Part shown: positions 17,502 through 26,137 of the stretch, in pieces
Numbering within the stretch: the first letter of the stretch is position 1
Layout: each line of letters begins with the position of its first letter
Assembly: GCA_963728985.1 (NCBI GenBank)
Contig: CAVSME010000001.1
Location: 496,001-560,000 of the forward strand
DNA from: DASXAI01 sp963728985
GTDB lineage: Bacteria; Actinomycetota; Acidimicrobiia; Acidimicrobiales; Ilumatobacteraceae
Reading direction: 5' to 3'
Length of the DNA stretch: 64,000 bases
Position numbers and translations under genes: made by a program
Notes under the pieces: model-generated
Database searches by the model: none
What the model saw: only the letters and a program-made list of their open reading frames with translations
Told to the model about the DNA's origin: nothing

Positions 17502-17954
17502 ATGGCGGGCATCGTCGCCCTCACAGTCGTCAGCGCTCTGGTCCTGATCGCTCTGGTCATGATCGTGAGCCCAGGACGGTCGAGTGGACCGTCGGGGTGG
17601 CGAGCGTGCTTCGATCGGGAGCTGGCCTCCATGGTCGACCGGGCCACCACCGAGCTCCTCGCCGACCGCCTCGTCGCCGGCCCGCTGCTGGTGCCGGTGC
17701 GCATGGGCCACCGGCTGCTCGGGCCGTTCCTCCTGGTCGACACCGGCACCACCTGCCTGCGCCTGCAGCTCTACAACGAGAACCGCCGGCCGGAGGCACC
17801 CGCCGGCGCCCGACGGGGGCTGGCCCGGCTGCGGGCCATCTCCTACACCGACGGCCAGGGATGGCGGTTCGTCTTCGACGGACCAAGCGGCCCGCAGCGC
17901 TATCTGGGCTGGCTGGTGGAGACGTTCGAGCGTCCCGACCGCGCCATCGCCTGA
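17502..17954 (+). CDS. Hypothetical protein with one N-terminal membrane helix
   Basis: 150 residues. The N-terminus is a single helix (MAGIVALTVVSALVLIALVMIV), then a soluble part of about 125 residues rich in Arg and Leu (RLVAGPLLVPVRMGHRLLGPFLLV...GWRFVFDGPSGPQRYLGWLVETFERP). The ATG at 17502 is chosen over an upstream in-frame start at 17406 because GGAGG lies seven bases before it. No family is recognised. It is probably a bitopic membrane protein with a cytoplasmic domain. It lies 68 bases before the F420-type oxidoreductase on the same strand and may share a transcript. Confidence 0.65.
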   Translation: MAGIVALTVVSALVLIALVMIVSPGRSSGPSGWRACFDRELASMVDRATTELLADRLVAGPLLVPVRMGHRLLGPFLLVDTGTTCLRLQLYNENRRPEAPAGARRGLARLRAISYTDGQGWRFVFDGPSGPQRYLGWLVETFERPDRAIA

Positions 17955-18022
17955 CGGATGTGACGCGGCCCCGCTGACGCTGCCAGGCTGCGGCCCTCAC
18001 CGCCGACAAGGGGGCCCGCACC

Positions 18023-18916
18023 ATGGACGACAGACGACCGGCGATCTCACTCGTGGCCGTGCCTGGCAAGCGCCAGGCGGCCCTCGACGCCGCCCGCGAG
18101 GCCGACCAGCGCGGGTTCGCCGGCATCGCCTGCCCCAGCCTCGGTGGGGCCATGGGCCTGTGCGTGTCGCTGGCCCACGTGACCCAGAGCATCCCGTTCT
18201 GGACGTCGATCCAGCCGATCTACCTGTCCACCGCCCAGGAGACGGCGGTGCTCGCCAGCCACATCTCCGAGGTGAGCGGCGGGCGCTTCACACTCGGGCT
18301 GGGTGTCAGCCACGGCCCGGTCCACGCCCGCCTCGGCCTCGACGTCGGCCGCCCGCTGGCCGACACCAAGGCGTACGTGGAGGCCGTGCGCAAGAGCGGC
18401 GACCCGTCGCTGCCCCCCATCGCCCTGGCCACCCTGCGGGACAAGATGCTGGGCCTGGCCACCGAGATCAGCGACGGCGCCATCTGGGCCAACGCCGCCC
18501 GCAGCGCCATGGCCCCGCAGCTCGAGCGGGTGCCGGCGGCCAAGCGTGACGGCTTCTTCCTCGCCAACATGATCCCGACGGTGATCGACGAGGACCGGAC
18601 CGCCGCCGAAGCCATCCACCGGCGCACGCTGACGGGCTACGTGTCCCTCCCCAACTACCGCAACTACTGGAAGCAGGTCGGGTACCAGGAGGAGATGGAG
18701 GCCATCGAGAAGGCCTTCGCCAGCGATCCCAAGTCGGTCCCCGGCGTCATGAGCGACCGCTGGTTGCGCGACTGCACGCTGTCGGGCTCGGCCAGCGAGG
18801 TGCGTGACGGCATCGCCGAGTGGTGGGAGCTCGGCGTCACCCCGATCGCCGTGATGTCATCGACCAGCGGCGGCCAGATCAAAGCCCTCCAACAGCTCTT
18901 CGACATCTACGAGTAA
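18023..18916 (+). CDS. LLM-class F420-dependent oxidoreductase
   Basis: 297 residues with the bacterial-luciferase-like TIM-barrel pattern: DAAREADQRGFAGIACPS, the sheet segment HVTQSIPFWTSIQPIYLST, SGGRFTLGLGVSHGPVHARLG, and the C-terminal GSASEVRDGIAEWWELGVTPIAVMSS. 'GRFTLGLG' is the hallmark of the F420/FMN-binding LLM family. In actinobacteria most such proteins use reduced F420, but the sequence alone does not exclude FMN. The substrate is unknown. It converges with the ClC gene, with only three bases between the stops. Confidence 0.88.
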   Translation: MDDRRPAISLVAVPGKRQAALDAAREADQRGFAGIACPSLGGAMGLCVSLAHVTQSIPFWTSIQPIYLSTAQETAVLASHISEVSGGRFTLGLGVSHGPVHARLGLDVGRPLADTKAYVEAVRKSGDPSLPPIALATLRDKMLGLATEISDGAIWANAARSAMAPQLERVPAAKRDGFFLANMIPTVIDEDRTAAEAIHRRTLTGYVSLPNYRNYWKQVGYQEEMEAIEKAFASDPKSVPGVMSDRWLRDCTLSGSASEVRDGIAEWWELGVTPIAVMSSTSGGQIKALQQLFDIYE

Positions 18917-18919
18917 GGG

Positions 18920-20137
18920 CTAGGCCGCCTCACGGCGACGTTGGGTCTCGATGAGCCCGACGCCGGACGTGAGCAGGAGGGCGACGACGGCAGCGATGAG
19001 GGTCGTCGGGAGCAGCGCGATGCCCGCCATCTCGGTGACGACGAGCGTGCTGCCGATGGGCGTCTTGGTCACGCCGACGTTGGCTGCCACCATCAGGCAC
19101 GGCACCAGCACCCAGAGGTTGGCCGACGGCACCAGGTGATGGGCCAGCTGGGCCACGCACACGCCCATGAAGAACAACGGGATGATGAACCCTCCCTTCC
19201 AGCCGGAGGCCAACGTCAACGCCGACGCCACGAGCTTGCCCACGAGCGCGAGCACCAAGGTGCCCACCGCCAGCGCGGGCCCGGTGACGAGATCGTCGAT
19301 CTGCGCCTCGCCGAACGTGAGCGCCCACGGGGTGAGCGCCGCCAGCGCCGCCAGACCGATCCCACCGATCACCGGCCGAGCCACTCGGGGCACCCGGGCC
19401 AAAGCGGCGCGCAGCCCGACCGTCACGAGGGTGAACGCCACCGCCACCAGCGCGCCGGCGACGCCACAGCCGATGGCCCACAGCAGGTCGGCGGCGTGCA
19501 GATCGCCGGGGGGCGGGAACGCCCACACCGGCTCGAGCCCCACGTTCGTGATCCCGACGTAGATGCCATAGCCGCACAGCGCACCGACGACCGCCGGCAT
19601 CAGCGCCTCGTAGTACTCGAGGCCCCGGCGGTGGAGGATCTCGAGGGCGAACACGGCCCCACCGAGCGGCGCGCCGAACAGCACGGTGAAGCCGGCGGCC
19701 ATGCCGGTGATGGTCACCGTGCGCCACTCCGTGCGCCCCAGCCGAGCCTGGCGCCCCAGCCACGAACCGAGCGTGCCCGTCGTCTGCACGAGCGGCGCCT
19801 CGGGTCCCAGGGCACCACCGGCGCTGACGCACAGCAGCGAGACCGGGATCAGGGATCGCAGCGAGCGCATGTCATCGGTGCCGCCCATGACGTGGATGTT
19901 GTCGACGAGGAGCTCCACGGTGGCCGGCTCGCCTGTCAACTTCGTCACGAGTGCCACCACGGCACCCACCGCGACGAGCACGGCAGCCTGGCCCCAGCCG
20001 TCCCAGTGATCGGGCCACAGCACGCGCTGGAGCAGATGGAGCACGCCGATGTACGCGGCGCCGACCAAACCCCCGGCCAGACCAGCGACGGCGACGGGAA
20101 CGAGGGCGTGCTGGCGCCAGCGCAGGAGAGGGAGCAC
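18920..20137 (-). CDS. ClC-family chloride channel or H+/Cl- antiporter
   Basis: 405 residues from GTG 20137. Ten or more membrane helices are visible. Family motifs are present: GGALGPEAPLVQ (the G-x-G-P-E segment, containing the gating-glutamate position), GWKGGFIIPLFF (GGxFxP) and a late NVGVTKTPIGSTLVVTEM stretch. The first motif lacks the Ser of the usual GSGIP upstream segment, reading instead RSLIPVSLLCVSAGG. No cytoplasmic CBS domains follow, as in prokaryotic CLCs. The start codon lies at the edge of a 35-base palindrome shared with the divergent SDR gene. Confidence 0.88.
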   Translation of the reverse strand: MLPLLRWRQHALVPVAVAGLAGGLVGAAYIGVLHLLQRVLWPDHWDGWGQAAVLVAVGAVVALVTKLTGEPATVELLVDNIHVMGGTDDMRSLRSLIPVSLLCVSAGGALGPEAPLVQTTGTLGSWLGRQARLGRTEWRTVTITGMAAGFTVLFGAPLGGAVFALEILHRRGLEYYEALMPAVVGALCGYGIYVGITNVGLEPVWAFPPPGDLHAADLLWAIGCGVAGALVAVAFTLVTVGLRAALARVPRVARPVIGGIGLAALAALTPWALTFGEAQIDDLVTGPALAVGTLVLALVGKLVASALTLASGWKGGFIIPLFFMGVCVAQLAHHLVPSANLWVLVPCLMVAANVGVTKTPIGSTLVVTEMAGIALLPTTLIAAVVALLLTSGVGLIETQRRREAA

Positions 20138-20169
20138 GGCGTTACATCGTAGTGCGACGTAACACCGTG
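20135..20169. promoter_or_regulatory. 35-base operator-like palindrome at the ClC start
   Basis: Arms CACGGCGTTACATCG (20135-20149) and CGACGTAACACCGTG (20155-20169) are complementary at 13 of 15 positions around a five-base centre. The left arm contains the ClC start codon. The GTTAC...GTAAC core is like TetR-type operators. It lies in the divergent gap with the mycofactocin-type SDR gene (starts at 20268) and could control both; no regulator gene is adjacent. Confidence 0.5.
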
Positions 20170-20267
20170 ACCGCTCGCGACGGTTGACGGCGAGGGTGCG
20201 GCACCGTACGGTTCGCTCGATTTGCCGAACGAGTTGATCCCAAATGGCACGGACAAGGGGGGCCGCT

Positions 20268-21131
20268 ATGGGACGAATGGACGGCAAGGTCGCGTTCATC
20301 ACGGGCGCGGCACGAGGGCAGGGTCGCTCGCACGCACTGCGCCTCGCCGAGGAGGGGGCCGAGATCATCGCCGTCGATCTCTGCCGACCCGTCGAAACGG
20401 TGGCCTACGAGCCGGCGACCTCCGACGACCTCGCCGAGACGGCCAAGCTCGTCGAGGAGCTGGATCGTCGCATCGTGGCCCGGGAGGCCGACGTGCGGGA
20501 CCTGGGCCAGCTCCAGGCCGTCGTGCAGGAGGGGGTGTCCGAGTTCGGCCACATCGACGTGGTGTGCGCCAACGCCGGCATCGGCACAGTGGCGCCGGCC
20601 ATGGAGATGGATGAGCAGACCTGGCAGGAAACGATCGACATCAACCTGACCGGCGTCTGGAAGACGATCAAGGCGGCGGTGGCACCCATGATCGAGCGGG
20701 GCCAGGGCGGCGCCGTCATCATCACCAGTTCCGTGGCCGGTCTGATGGGCTACCCGAACCTGGCGCACTATTCCGCCTCGAAGCACGGTGTCGTCGGGCT
20801 GATGCGGGTGCTCACCCAGGAGCTGGCGCCGTACATGATCCGCGTGAACACCGTGAATCCAACGACGGTGGACACGAAGATGGTGATGTCGGACGTCTTC
20901 TACCGGCTCGTGCGGCCCGACCTCGAGAACCCGACGCGCGAGGACATGGGCGAAGCCTTCACCGGCCTCAACGCGCTTCCTATCCCGTGGGTGGACCCGA
21001 TCGACATCAGCAACGCTGTGCTGTTCCTCGCATCGGATGAAGCCCGCTACATCACCGGCATCACGCTGCCGGTCGATGCCGGGTTCTGCCAGAAGATCGG
21101 TGGGGCGCCGTCCGTCCTGCCCGAAGAGTAG
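20268..21131 (+). CDS. Mycofactocin-type short-chain dehydrogenase
   Basis: 287 residues. The Rossmann motif is KVAFITGAARGQGRSHALRLAEEGA; the NNAG equivalent is CANAGIG; the catalytic Ser, Tyr and Lys are in SSVAGLMG and YSASKHG. The 'GAARGQGRSHA' signature, the insert between beta-2 and alpha-3 (CRPVETVAYEPATSDDLAETAKLVEE) and the C-terminal TGITLPVDAGF are typical of SDRs with tightly bound nicotinamide that are recycled through mycofactocin. No mycofactocin biosynthesis genes are in the window. The ATG at 20268 follows a GGGGGG ribosome binding site. Confidence 0.88.
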   Translation: MGRMDGKVAFITGAARGQGRSHALRLAEEGAEIIAVDLCRPVETVAYEPATSDDLAETAKLVEELDRRIVAREADVRDLGQLQAVVQEGVSEFGHIDVVCANAGIGTVAPAMEMDEQTWQETIDINLTGVWKTIKAAVAPMIERGQGGAVIITSSVAGLMGYPNLAHYSASKHGVVGLMRVLTQELAPYMIRVNTVNPTTVDTKMVMSDVFYRLVRPDLENPTREDMGEAFTGLNALPIPWVDPIDISNAVLFLASDEARYITGITLPVDAGFCQKIGGAPSVLPEE

Positions 21132-21143
21132 AAGGGCGGCTCG

Positions 21144-22067
21144 TTGGACCCGACCCTGGCGTCACGGCGCGCCGCGCTGTCGGCCAGGGTGATCGGGAGA
21201 GCGCACGAGCTCGATCTCGTCCTCGCCGCGGTGTCGGCCGGGCGCGACCTCCTCCTGGAGGGACCGCCCGGCACGTCGAAGAGCACCATCCTGTGGGCCA
21301 TCACCGAGAACTGGGGCATCCCGCTCCTGTTCGTGGAGGGCAACGCCGAGCTGACGCCGGCGAAGCTGATCGGCCACCACAACCCGGCCCGGGTGCTGCG
21401 CGAGGACTACAACGCCGACAACTTCGTGCCCGGCCCGCTGGTGGCGGCCATGCAGCGGGGCGGCTTCCTGTACATCGAGGAGCTGAACCGCGCCCCCGAC
21501 GACACGCTGAACGCGCTGCTCACGGCGATGGCCGAGCGGGAGATCGAGATACCGCGGGTCGGGCGCATCCGTGCCGCTCCCAGCTTCCGCATCGTGGCGT
21601 CGATGAACCCCTTCGACAACGTGGGAACGACGCGGATCAGTGCCAGCTTCTACGACCGCTTGTGCCGGCTGGCCGTCGACTACCAGTCCGCCGCGGAGGA
21701 CGAGCAGATCGTTGCGTTGCGCACGGGCAGCGACGATGCCCGCCTCGTCGGCGACGCCGTGGCGCTGACCCGGGCGACGCGGGAGCATCCGGACGTGCGC
21801 CAGGGCAGCAGCGTGCGCGGCGCCATCGACATGGTGGCGGTGGCCGCATCGCTCGCCGCCATCCGGGCCGGGGCCGACGGTGACATCTATCCGGCGCTGC
21901 TGCTCGACGCCGCCATCGTCTCGCTGTCGGCCCGGATCACGCTCGACGAGACGAGCGACCGCACGCCCGAGCAGGTCATCCGCGAGCTCTGGGAGGATCA
22001 CCTCGTCCTGCGGCCACAGCGGGCGGCGGCCGGTGCCACGACCCTCGATCTCCCGAACCCGATATGA
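21144..22067 (+). CDS. MoxR-type AAA+ ATPase
   Basis: 307 residues, starting at TTG 21144 with GAAGGG upstream. Walker A is GPPGTSKST (residues 40-48); Walker B is FLYIEELNRAP; sensor I is in IVASMNPFDNVGT. The long insert NAELTPAKLIGHHNPARVLRE is typical of MoxR/magnesium-chelatase-like chaperones. MoxR ATPases act with VWA proteins to insert cofactors or metals into partner enzymes. The VWA gene follows 36 bases later. The nearest candidate clients are the SDR just upstream and the hydroxylase/VOC genes downstream; that link is inference. Confidence 0.9.
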   Translation: MDPTLASRRAALSARVIGRAHELDLVLAAVSAGRDLLLEGPPGTSKSTILWAITENWGIPLLFVEGNAELTPAKLIGHHNPARVLREDYNADNFVPGPLVAAMQRGGFLYIEELNRAPDDTLNALLTAMAEREIEIPRVGRIRAAPSFRIVASMNPFDNVGTTRISASFYDRLCRLAVDYQSAAEDEQIVALRTGSDDARLVGDAVALTRATREHPDVRQGSSVRGAIDMVAVAASLAAIRAGADGDIYPALLLDAAIVSLSARITLDETSDRTPEQVIRELWEDHLVLRPQRAAAGATTLDLPNPI

Positions 22068-22103
22068 CTGCCGGGACCGGGACGAGGGTCGCCGGGAACA
22101 CGG

Positions 22104-23069
22104 ATGCGCCCGCTGCGGCGACGCCCCAAGCAACTCGACGAGCTTCCCCGCCTGTACGAACCGGCGGCGGCGGGCACGGTGGTCGTGGAGGGGTCCGGCG
22201 CTGATCGGCGCAGTGGCTTGAGCGCCCCTGCACCGCCCGGCGGCACGCAACGCTGGATGACCACGACCGAGCAGGGCGAGCGCCGCTTCCTCGACGAGGT
22301 GACCGAGCGCGGCGGCGACGCACCCGTCGTGCGGCAGATGGCGGCCACCATCGCCGGTCGGCTCAGCGTGCGGCCACGAGGCCGCGACCGTCTCGTCACC
22401 CGTGGCTCGGGCCGGTTGGTGAGCGTGCCGTACCGATACGCGTCGGACGACATCGACCTCGATCGGACGCTGGAGGTGCTCACCGAGCGACCGGTGCCGG
22501 AAGACACCGACATCGTCGTGCGGGAGCGGATGCGCAGCACGCGAGCGGTGGCCTTGATGGTGGACGTGTCCGGCTCGATGCGAGGAGAGAAGATCCGCAT
22601 CGCCGCCGCCACCGTCGGAGCCCTGGCCGGCGAGCTGCGCGACGACGAGCTGGCCGTCATCGCCTTCTGGCGGGACGCCGTCCTCGTGAAGCCGCTCAGC
22701 CGTCCACGCGCCGCGACGCGCATCCTCGACGATCTGCTGCGCGTCCCGGCCAAGGGTCTCACCAACGTCCACTTCGCCCTCGACATCGGCTTGGCCGAGC
22801 TCGGTCGCTCCCGGGCGCGACGACGCCAGGGGATCCTCCTGTCCGATGCCGTGCACAACGCCGGTCCCGATCCCCGTCTCCTCGCGTCGCGCTTCGACCG
22901 GCTCCACGTCTTGCTCGAAGTGGACGGCGAGCACGACGCGGAGCTGGGTGCGGACCTCGGCCGCCTGGGCCACGGTGAGGTCATGGCCGTCCGGAACCAT
23001 CGAGACGTCGCGCCGGCGCTCAACCGTGCGCTGGCGCGCTCGACTCAGGTGCCGAAGTCCGACGTGTAG
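22104..23069 (+). CDS. VWA-domain protein (MoxR partner)
   Basis: 321 residues. The VWA domain occupies about residues 145-310, with the MIDAS motif DxSxS at D154-V-S-G-S158 (ALMVDVSGSMRGEK), the conserved Thr in KGLTNVHFAL, and the Asp in LLSDAVHNAG. The N-terminal 140 residues are basic and of no recognised domain. It has no signal peptide or membrane helix, so it is cytoplasmic. It forms a MoxR-VWA pair with the preceding gene. Its last 25 bases overlap the end of the convergent VOC gene. Confidence 0.88.
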   Translation: MRPLRRRPKQLDELPRLYEPAAAGTVVVEGSGADRRSGLSAPAPPGGTQRWMTTTEQGERRFLDEVTERGGDAPVVRQMAATIAGRLSVRPRGRDRLVTRGSGRLVSVPYRYASDDIDLDRTLEVLTERPVPEDTDIVVRERMRSTRAVALMVDVSGSMRGEKIRIAAATVGALAGELRDDELAVIAFWRDAVLVKPLSRPRAATRILDDLLRVPAKGLTNVHFALDIGLAELGRSRARRRQGILLSDAVHNAGPDPRLLASRFDRLHVLLEVDGEHDAELGADLGRLGHGEVMAVRNHRDVAPALNRALARSTQVPKSDV

Positions 23070-23623
23070 TTGGTGTCGTCGACGAGCGGGTTCTCGGCAT
23101 CGAGCACGACGGCGTGGTTCAGCGCCCCGTCGATGTCGTGGCCCCACACCTCTCGCGGCAGGTCGTACAAGACCTCGACGCCGTAGCCGTTCGGGTCGTT
23201 GATGTAGATGCTGTGGGTCATGCCGTGATCGACACGCAGGTTCACCTTCACGCCGTTGTCCGTGAGCCACGAAACCTGCCGGAGCCACGCATCACGGTCG
23301 GGATAGGTGATGGCGATGTGGTTCACCGCCAGGTTGCCGTCGAACATGCTCCACTCCGCCGGCGGGGCGTTGAGACCGGCGCGCTCGACGAGGGCCACGT
23401 CGTGGTGGCTGTGCTCGTTGTCGCTCACCCCTGAGTAGAAGCGCATCTTCATCGACGGGATGCCGTCCGTGCGCGGCTTGAGCTCGCCCACCTGCTGGAA
23501 GCCGAGCAGGTCGCACCAGAAGTGGTGCGATTCCTCCATGTCGCGCACGTTCAGCACCAGATGGTTCACCCCGACCGGCGTCATCGCCTGGGCCGGAGCC
23601 TTGATCTCCTCGGATGTCGTCAT
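23045..23623 (-). CDS. VOC-superfamily protein (extradiol dioxygenase-like)
   Basis: 192 residues with two beta-alpha-beta-beta-beta modules. Candidate metal ligands are His in VNHLVLNVRDME, His in VNHIAITYPD and Glu in YGVEVLYDLP. The 'DPNGYGVEVLYD' ending and the 'THSIYINDPNG' motif are typical of type I extradiol dioxygenases and glyoxalase relatives. It is downstream of the HpaB-like hydroxylase on the same strand (31-base gap), so the pair could hydroxylate and then cleave an aromatic ring. The true substrate is not known. Confidence 0.83.
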   Translation of the reverse strand: MTTSEEIKAPAQAMTPVGVNHLVLNVRDMEESHHFWCDLLGFQQVGELKPRTDGIPSMKMRFYSGVSDNEHSHHDVALVERAGLNAPPAEWSMFDGNLAVNHIAITYPDRDAWLRQVSWLTDNGVKVNLRVDHGMTHSIYINDPNGYGVEVLYDLPREVWGHDIDGALNHAVVLDAENPLVDDTNYTSDFGT

Positions 23624-23654
23624 GTTGGTCTCCTCTCACTGATCGATGTCGAGC

Positions 23655-25145
23655 TCACCGCGCGCCGTCCAGGATGCCGTCGACGAGGCGCCCGCCGCGC
23701 GCCCGGATGTCGGGAGCCGAGCCCATCAGCCAGCCCGTGGTCTCCTTGGACGACGTGTGCATCATCTTGCGGTTCCTCGTGCGCGAGCCGAGGTAGAAGC
23801 GCTCGTAGAGCTCGCCCCTGCTCCCGAGGCCGGAACCGACGAAGTCCCACGCCAGCCGGAACAGCGCGGCACGGGCCTCGGCGCCGTCGGCGTTCGCCGT
23901 GTCGAGGTACACGTCGATCAGCGGCCGCAGCCGCTCGTCGTCGAGCATGGCCCGGCTCGGCGTCGCCAGCAGGTTGTGGCTGCCGATGAGCATGATGATC
24001 TCGAGGGCTCGGGGGATCCACTCGGTCAAGAGGCTGCGCATGGGGTGGAGCGCCCGATCGTCCGGGAAGACGACGCCGTCGCCGTAGTCCCGGCACAGCT
24101 GCTCCGACGCCACGATGGCGTTCCTCGTCATCTCCACGTAGCAGGCCAGCTCGCCGAGCATGTCGGTGGTGATGTCGCTCTCGTCGCCGACGGCATCGGC
24201 CATCCGGCAGGCAAGCGCGTAGGCGAACTCCAGCTTGGTCAACGCCCGCACGGTGGTCTGCTGCATGATGTTCGGCCACCATGAAATGGCCATCACGGTG
24301 TTGTAGACCTCGCGGTTGCAATCGATGAAGAGCACGTCCTTCGGGACCTCGACCTCGTCGAAGATGACGAACGCGTCCTGCTCGTCGAACCGCGTGGACA
24401 TCGGCCGGTCGAACCGCGTGCTGCCCGGGGTCAGCGTGCTGTCACGGCACAGGAAGATGAGCCCCGGCGTGTCCATCGGGATCGAGAAGCTGAGGGCGTA
24501 GTCCTCGGTGCCTTCCTCGACGAGGGGGAAACCCGGGTAGACGGCGAGCTCGTCGGAGTACGGGGCGAGCGTCGCCAGGATGCGGGCGCCCGAGATGATG
24601 ACGCTGTCGTCGGTCTCGCCCACCTTGTGCATGGGCACGGGGTTGCCGAGGATCTGCATCTCCTTGGCGCGGCTCACCGTCGGATGGACGAGCGTGTGGG
24701 TGAGCGACAGGTCGTCGCGGGCGAGGCGCTTCTGGAACCGGACCAGGTTCTCTGCCCCTCGCGCGTTGGCGCCGTCGGGTCCGACCCAGTCCTTCCACCG
24801 TCCGGCGAAGCCGGCGAACGTGACGTTCATGTAGTCGGGGGTGCGCCCCATCATCCCGACCGTCGCCGCGGAGAGCCGCTCGAGGCCACGGCGCCGCCGG
24901 AGCAGATCATCGAGGGAGCGCGGGATCATGTGGCTCACGTTGATCGGCTCACCCGTCTCCGGATCGGGCATCAGGCAGTCATCGGGGAACTGGTGCTGCA
25001 CGTCGAAGACGTCGGCGATGGCGCGTGCCCCGCCGGCGAGCGCAGGGTGCTCGGTCACGTCTTCGACGCGCTCGGAGCCGAGCCACAGCTCGCGCGTGTC
25101 GCCCCGCAACCCCTCGAGGAACTGCTCCCCCGTCCTTGCTCCCAT
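23655..25145 (-). CDS. 4-hydroxyphenylacetate 3-hydroxylase (HpaB)-family flavin monooxygenase
   Basis: 496 residues, normal for the family. It opens with GEQFLEGLRGDTRELWLGSERVEDVTEHP, includes the flavin-binding segments FQKRLARDDLSLTHTLVHP and VPMHKVGETDDSVIISGARILAT, and ends in the C-terminal helical domain with GSHNLLATPSRA. HpaB-type enzymes use FADH2 delivered by a separate reductase; no reductase gene is in the window. The ATG at 25145 is favoured, with GGGGG just upstream. It probably shares a transcript with the VOC gene and the upstream SDR (47 bases away). The substrate may be a phenol, a polyketide or a carboxylic-acid thioester (some relatives are dehydratases). Confidence 0.88.
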   Translation of the reverse strand: MGARTGEQFLEGLRGDTRELWLGSERVEDVTEHPALAGGARAIADVFDVQHQFPDDCLMPDPETGEPINVSHMIPRSLDDLLRRRRGLERLSAATVGMMGRTPDYMNVTFAGFAGRWKDWVGPDGANARGAENLVRFQKRLARDDLSLTHTLVHPTVSRAKEMQILGNPVPMHKVGETDDSVIISGARILATLAPYSDELAVYPGFPLVEEGTEDYALSFSIPMDTPGLIFLCRDSTLTPGSTRFDRPMSTRFDEQDAFVIFDEVEVPKDVLFIDCNREVYNTVMAISWWPNIMQQTTVRALTKLEFAYALACRMADAVGDESDITTDMLGELACYVEMTRNAIVASEQLCRDYGDGVVFPDDRALHPMRSLLTEWIPRALEIIMLIGSHNLLATPSRAMLDDERLRPLIDVYLDTANADGAEARAALFRLAWDFVGSGLGSRGELYERFYLGSRTRNRKMMHTSSKETTGWLMGSAPDIRARGGRLVDGILDGAR

Positions 25146-25191
25146 CGGCGAACCCCCATCCGTCCGAGAAGCGATGCCGACGAAGGGTATT

Positions 25192-25998
25192 TCAGTAGGC
25201 GGTCGGTCCGCGCACGCCCTCCAGGGCCAAGGTGGGCAGGTCGACGATGTGGGCGCCGCCGTCGGCCAGCAGCACGGCCCCCATGAGGAGGGCTGAGTCC
25301 GGCGTGGCGAGGAACAGGCAGATGGTGGCCACCTCCTCCGGGTCGCCCGGCCGGCGCAGCGGGACCTGGGAGGTGACCAGGGCATAAGCGCCGTCACGGT
25401 CGAGGCCGTGGGCGGCGCCGACGGCGTCCATCGCCCGGTCGGCCATGGGGCTGCGCACCCACGCCGGCGAGACGGCGTTCACCCGCACCCCGCGCGGGCC
25501 GTAGTCACGAGCGAGCGACCGGGTCAGCCCGATGAGGCCGTGCTTGGCCGTCGTGTAGCCCACGACGCCCGGTCCGGCGAAGTGGCCGGCCAGCGACGAC
25601 ACGATGACGATGGCCCCCTGGCGCTCGATCAGCGCCGGCAGCGACTCCCGGCATGTGACGAAGGCGGTCGTCAGGTTGCTGCTCAGCGCGGCCGCCCACG
25701 CCGCGTCGTCGGTGTCGAGCGCGGGCGACGGGGGCGAGCCGCCGGCGTTGGCCACGACCACGTCGAGCCCGCCGAAGCGATCCCGCGCCAGCGCCACCGC
25801 GGCCGCGATGTCGGCCGCCACCCCTGCGTCACCGGGGGCGGCCACCGCCCCTGTCGCCTCGGCCACCGCAGCAAGGGGCTCGGCCCGCCGGCCGGTGATG
25901 ACGACCTCCGCGCCCTCGCGCCGGAACAGGGCGGCGGTCGCGGCACCGATCCCGGTCCCCCCACCCGTGACGAGCGCGACCTTCCCGTGCAAGCGCAT
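25192..25998 (-). CDS. Short-chain dehydrogenase/reductase
   Basis: 268 residues. The cofactor motif is VALVTGGGTGIGAATAALF (TGxxxGIG), with NAG in VVANAGGS, catalytic Ser in VIVSSLAG, and YxxxK in YTTAKHG. The segment RVNAVSPAWVRSPMADR and the end LLADGGAHIVD are typical of classical SDRs. The Arg in TGRRAEP after beta-2 suggests NADP(H) preference. The ATG at 25998 has a GGAAGGGGG stretch upstream. It is first in a possible three-gene transcript with the HpaB-like and VOC genes. Confidence 0.88.
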   Translation of the reverse strand: MRLHGKVALVTGGGTGIGAATAALFRREGAEVVITGRRAEPLAAVAEATGAVAAPGDAGVAADIAAAVALARDRFGGLDVVVANAGGSPPSPALDTDDAAWAAALSSNLTTAFVTCRESLPALIERQGAIVIVSSLAGHFAGPGVVGYTTAKHGLIGLTRSLARDYGPRGVRVNAVSPAWVRSPMADRAMDAVGAAHGLDRDGAYALVTSQVPLRRPGDPEEVATICLFLATPDSALLMGAVLLADGGAHIVDLPTLALEGVRGPTAY

Positions 25999-26137
25999 CA
26001 CCGCCCCCTTCCCTGTCGTCGACCATAACGCCATCGCGTCGGCGGTTGCCGACGAGGGGTCGAATGACCCACTGACACCGACGGACACCATCCTTAGCAT
26101 CCCGAAAAGCTCCTAGACGTCGGAGGTTCACGTTCAG

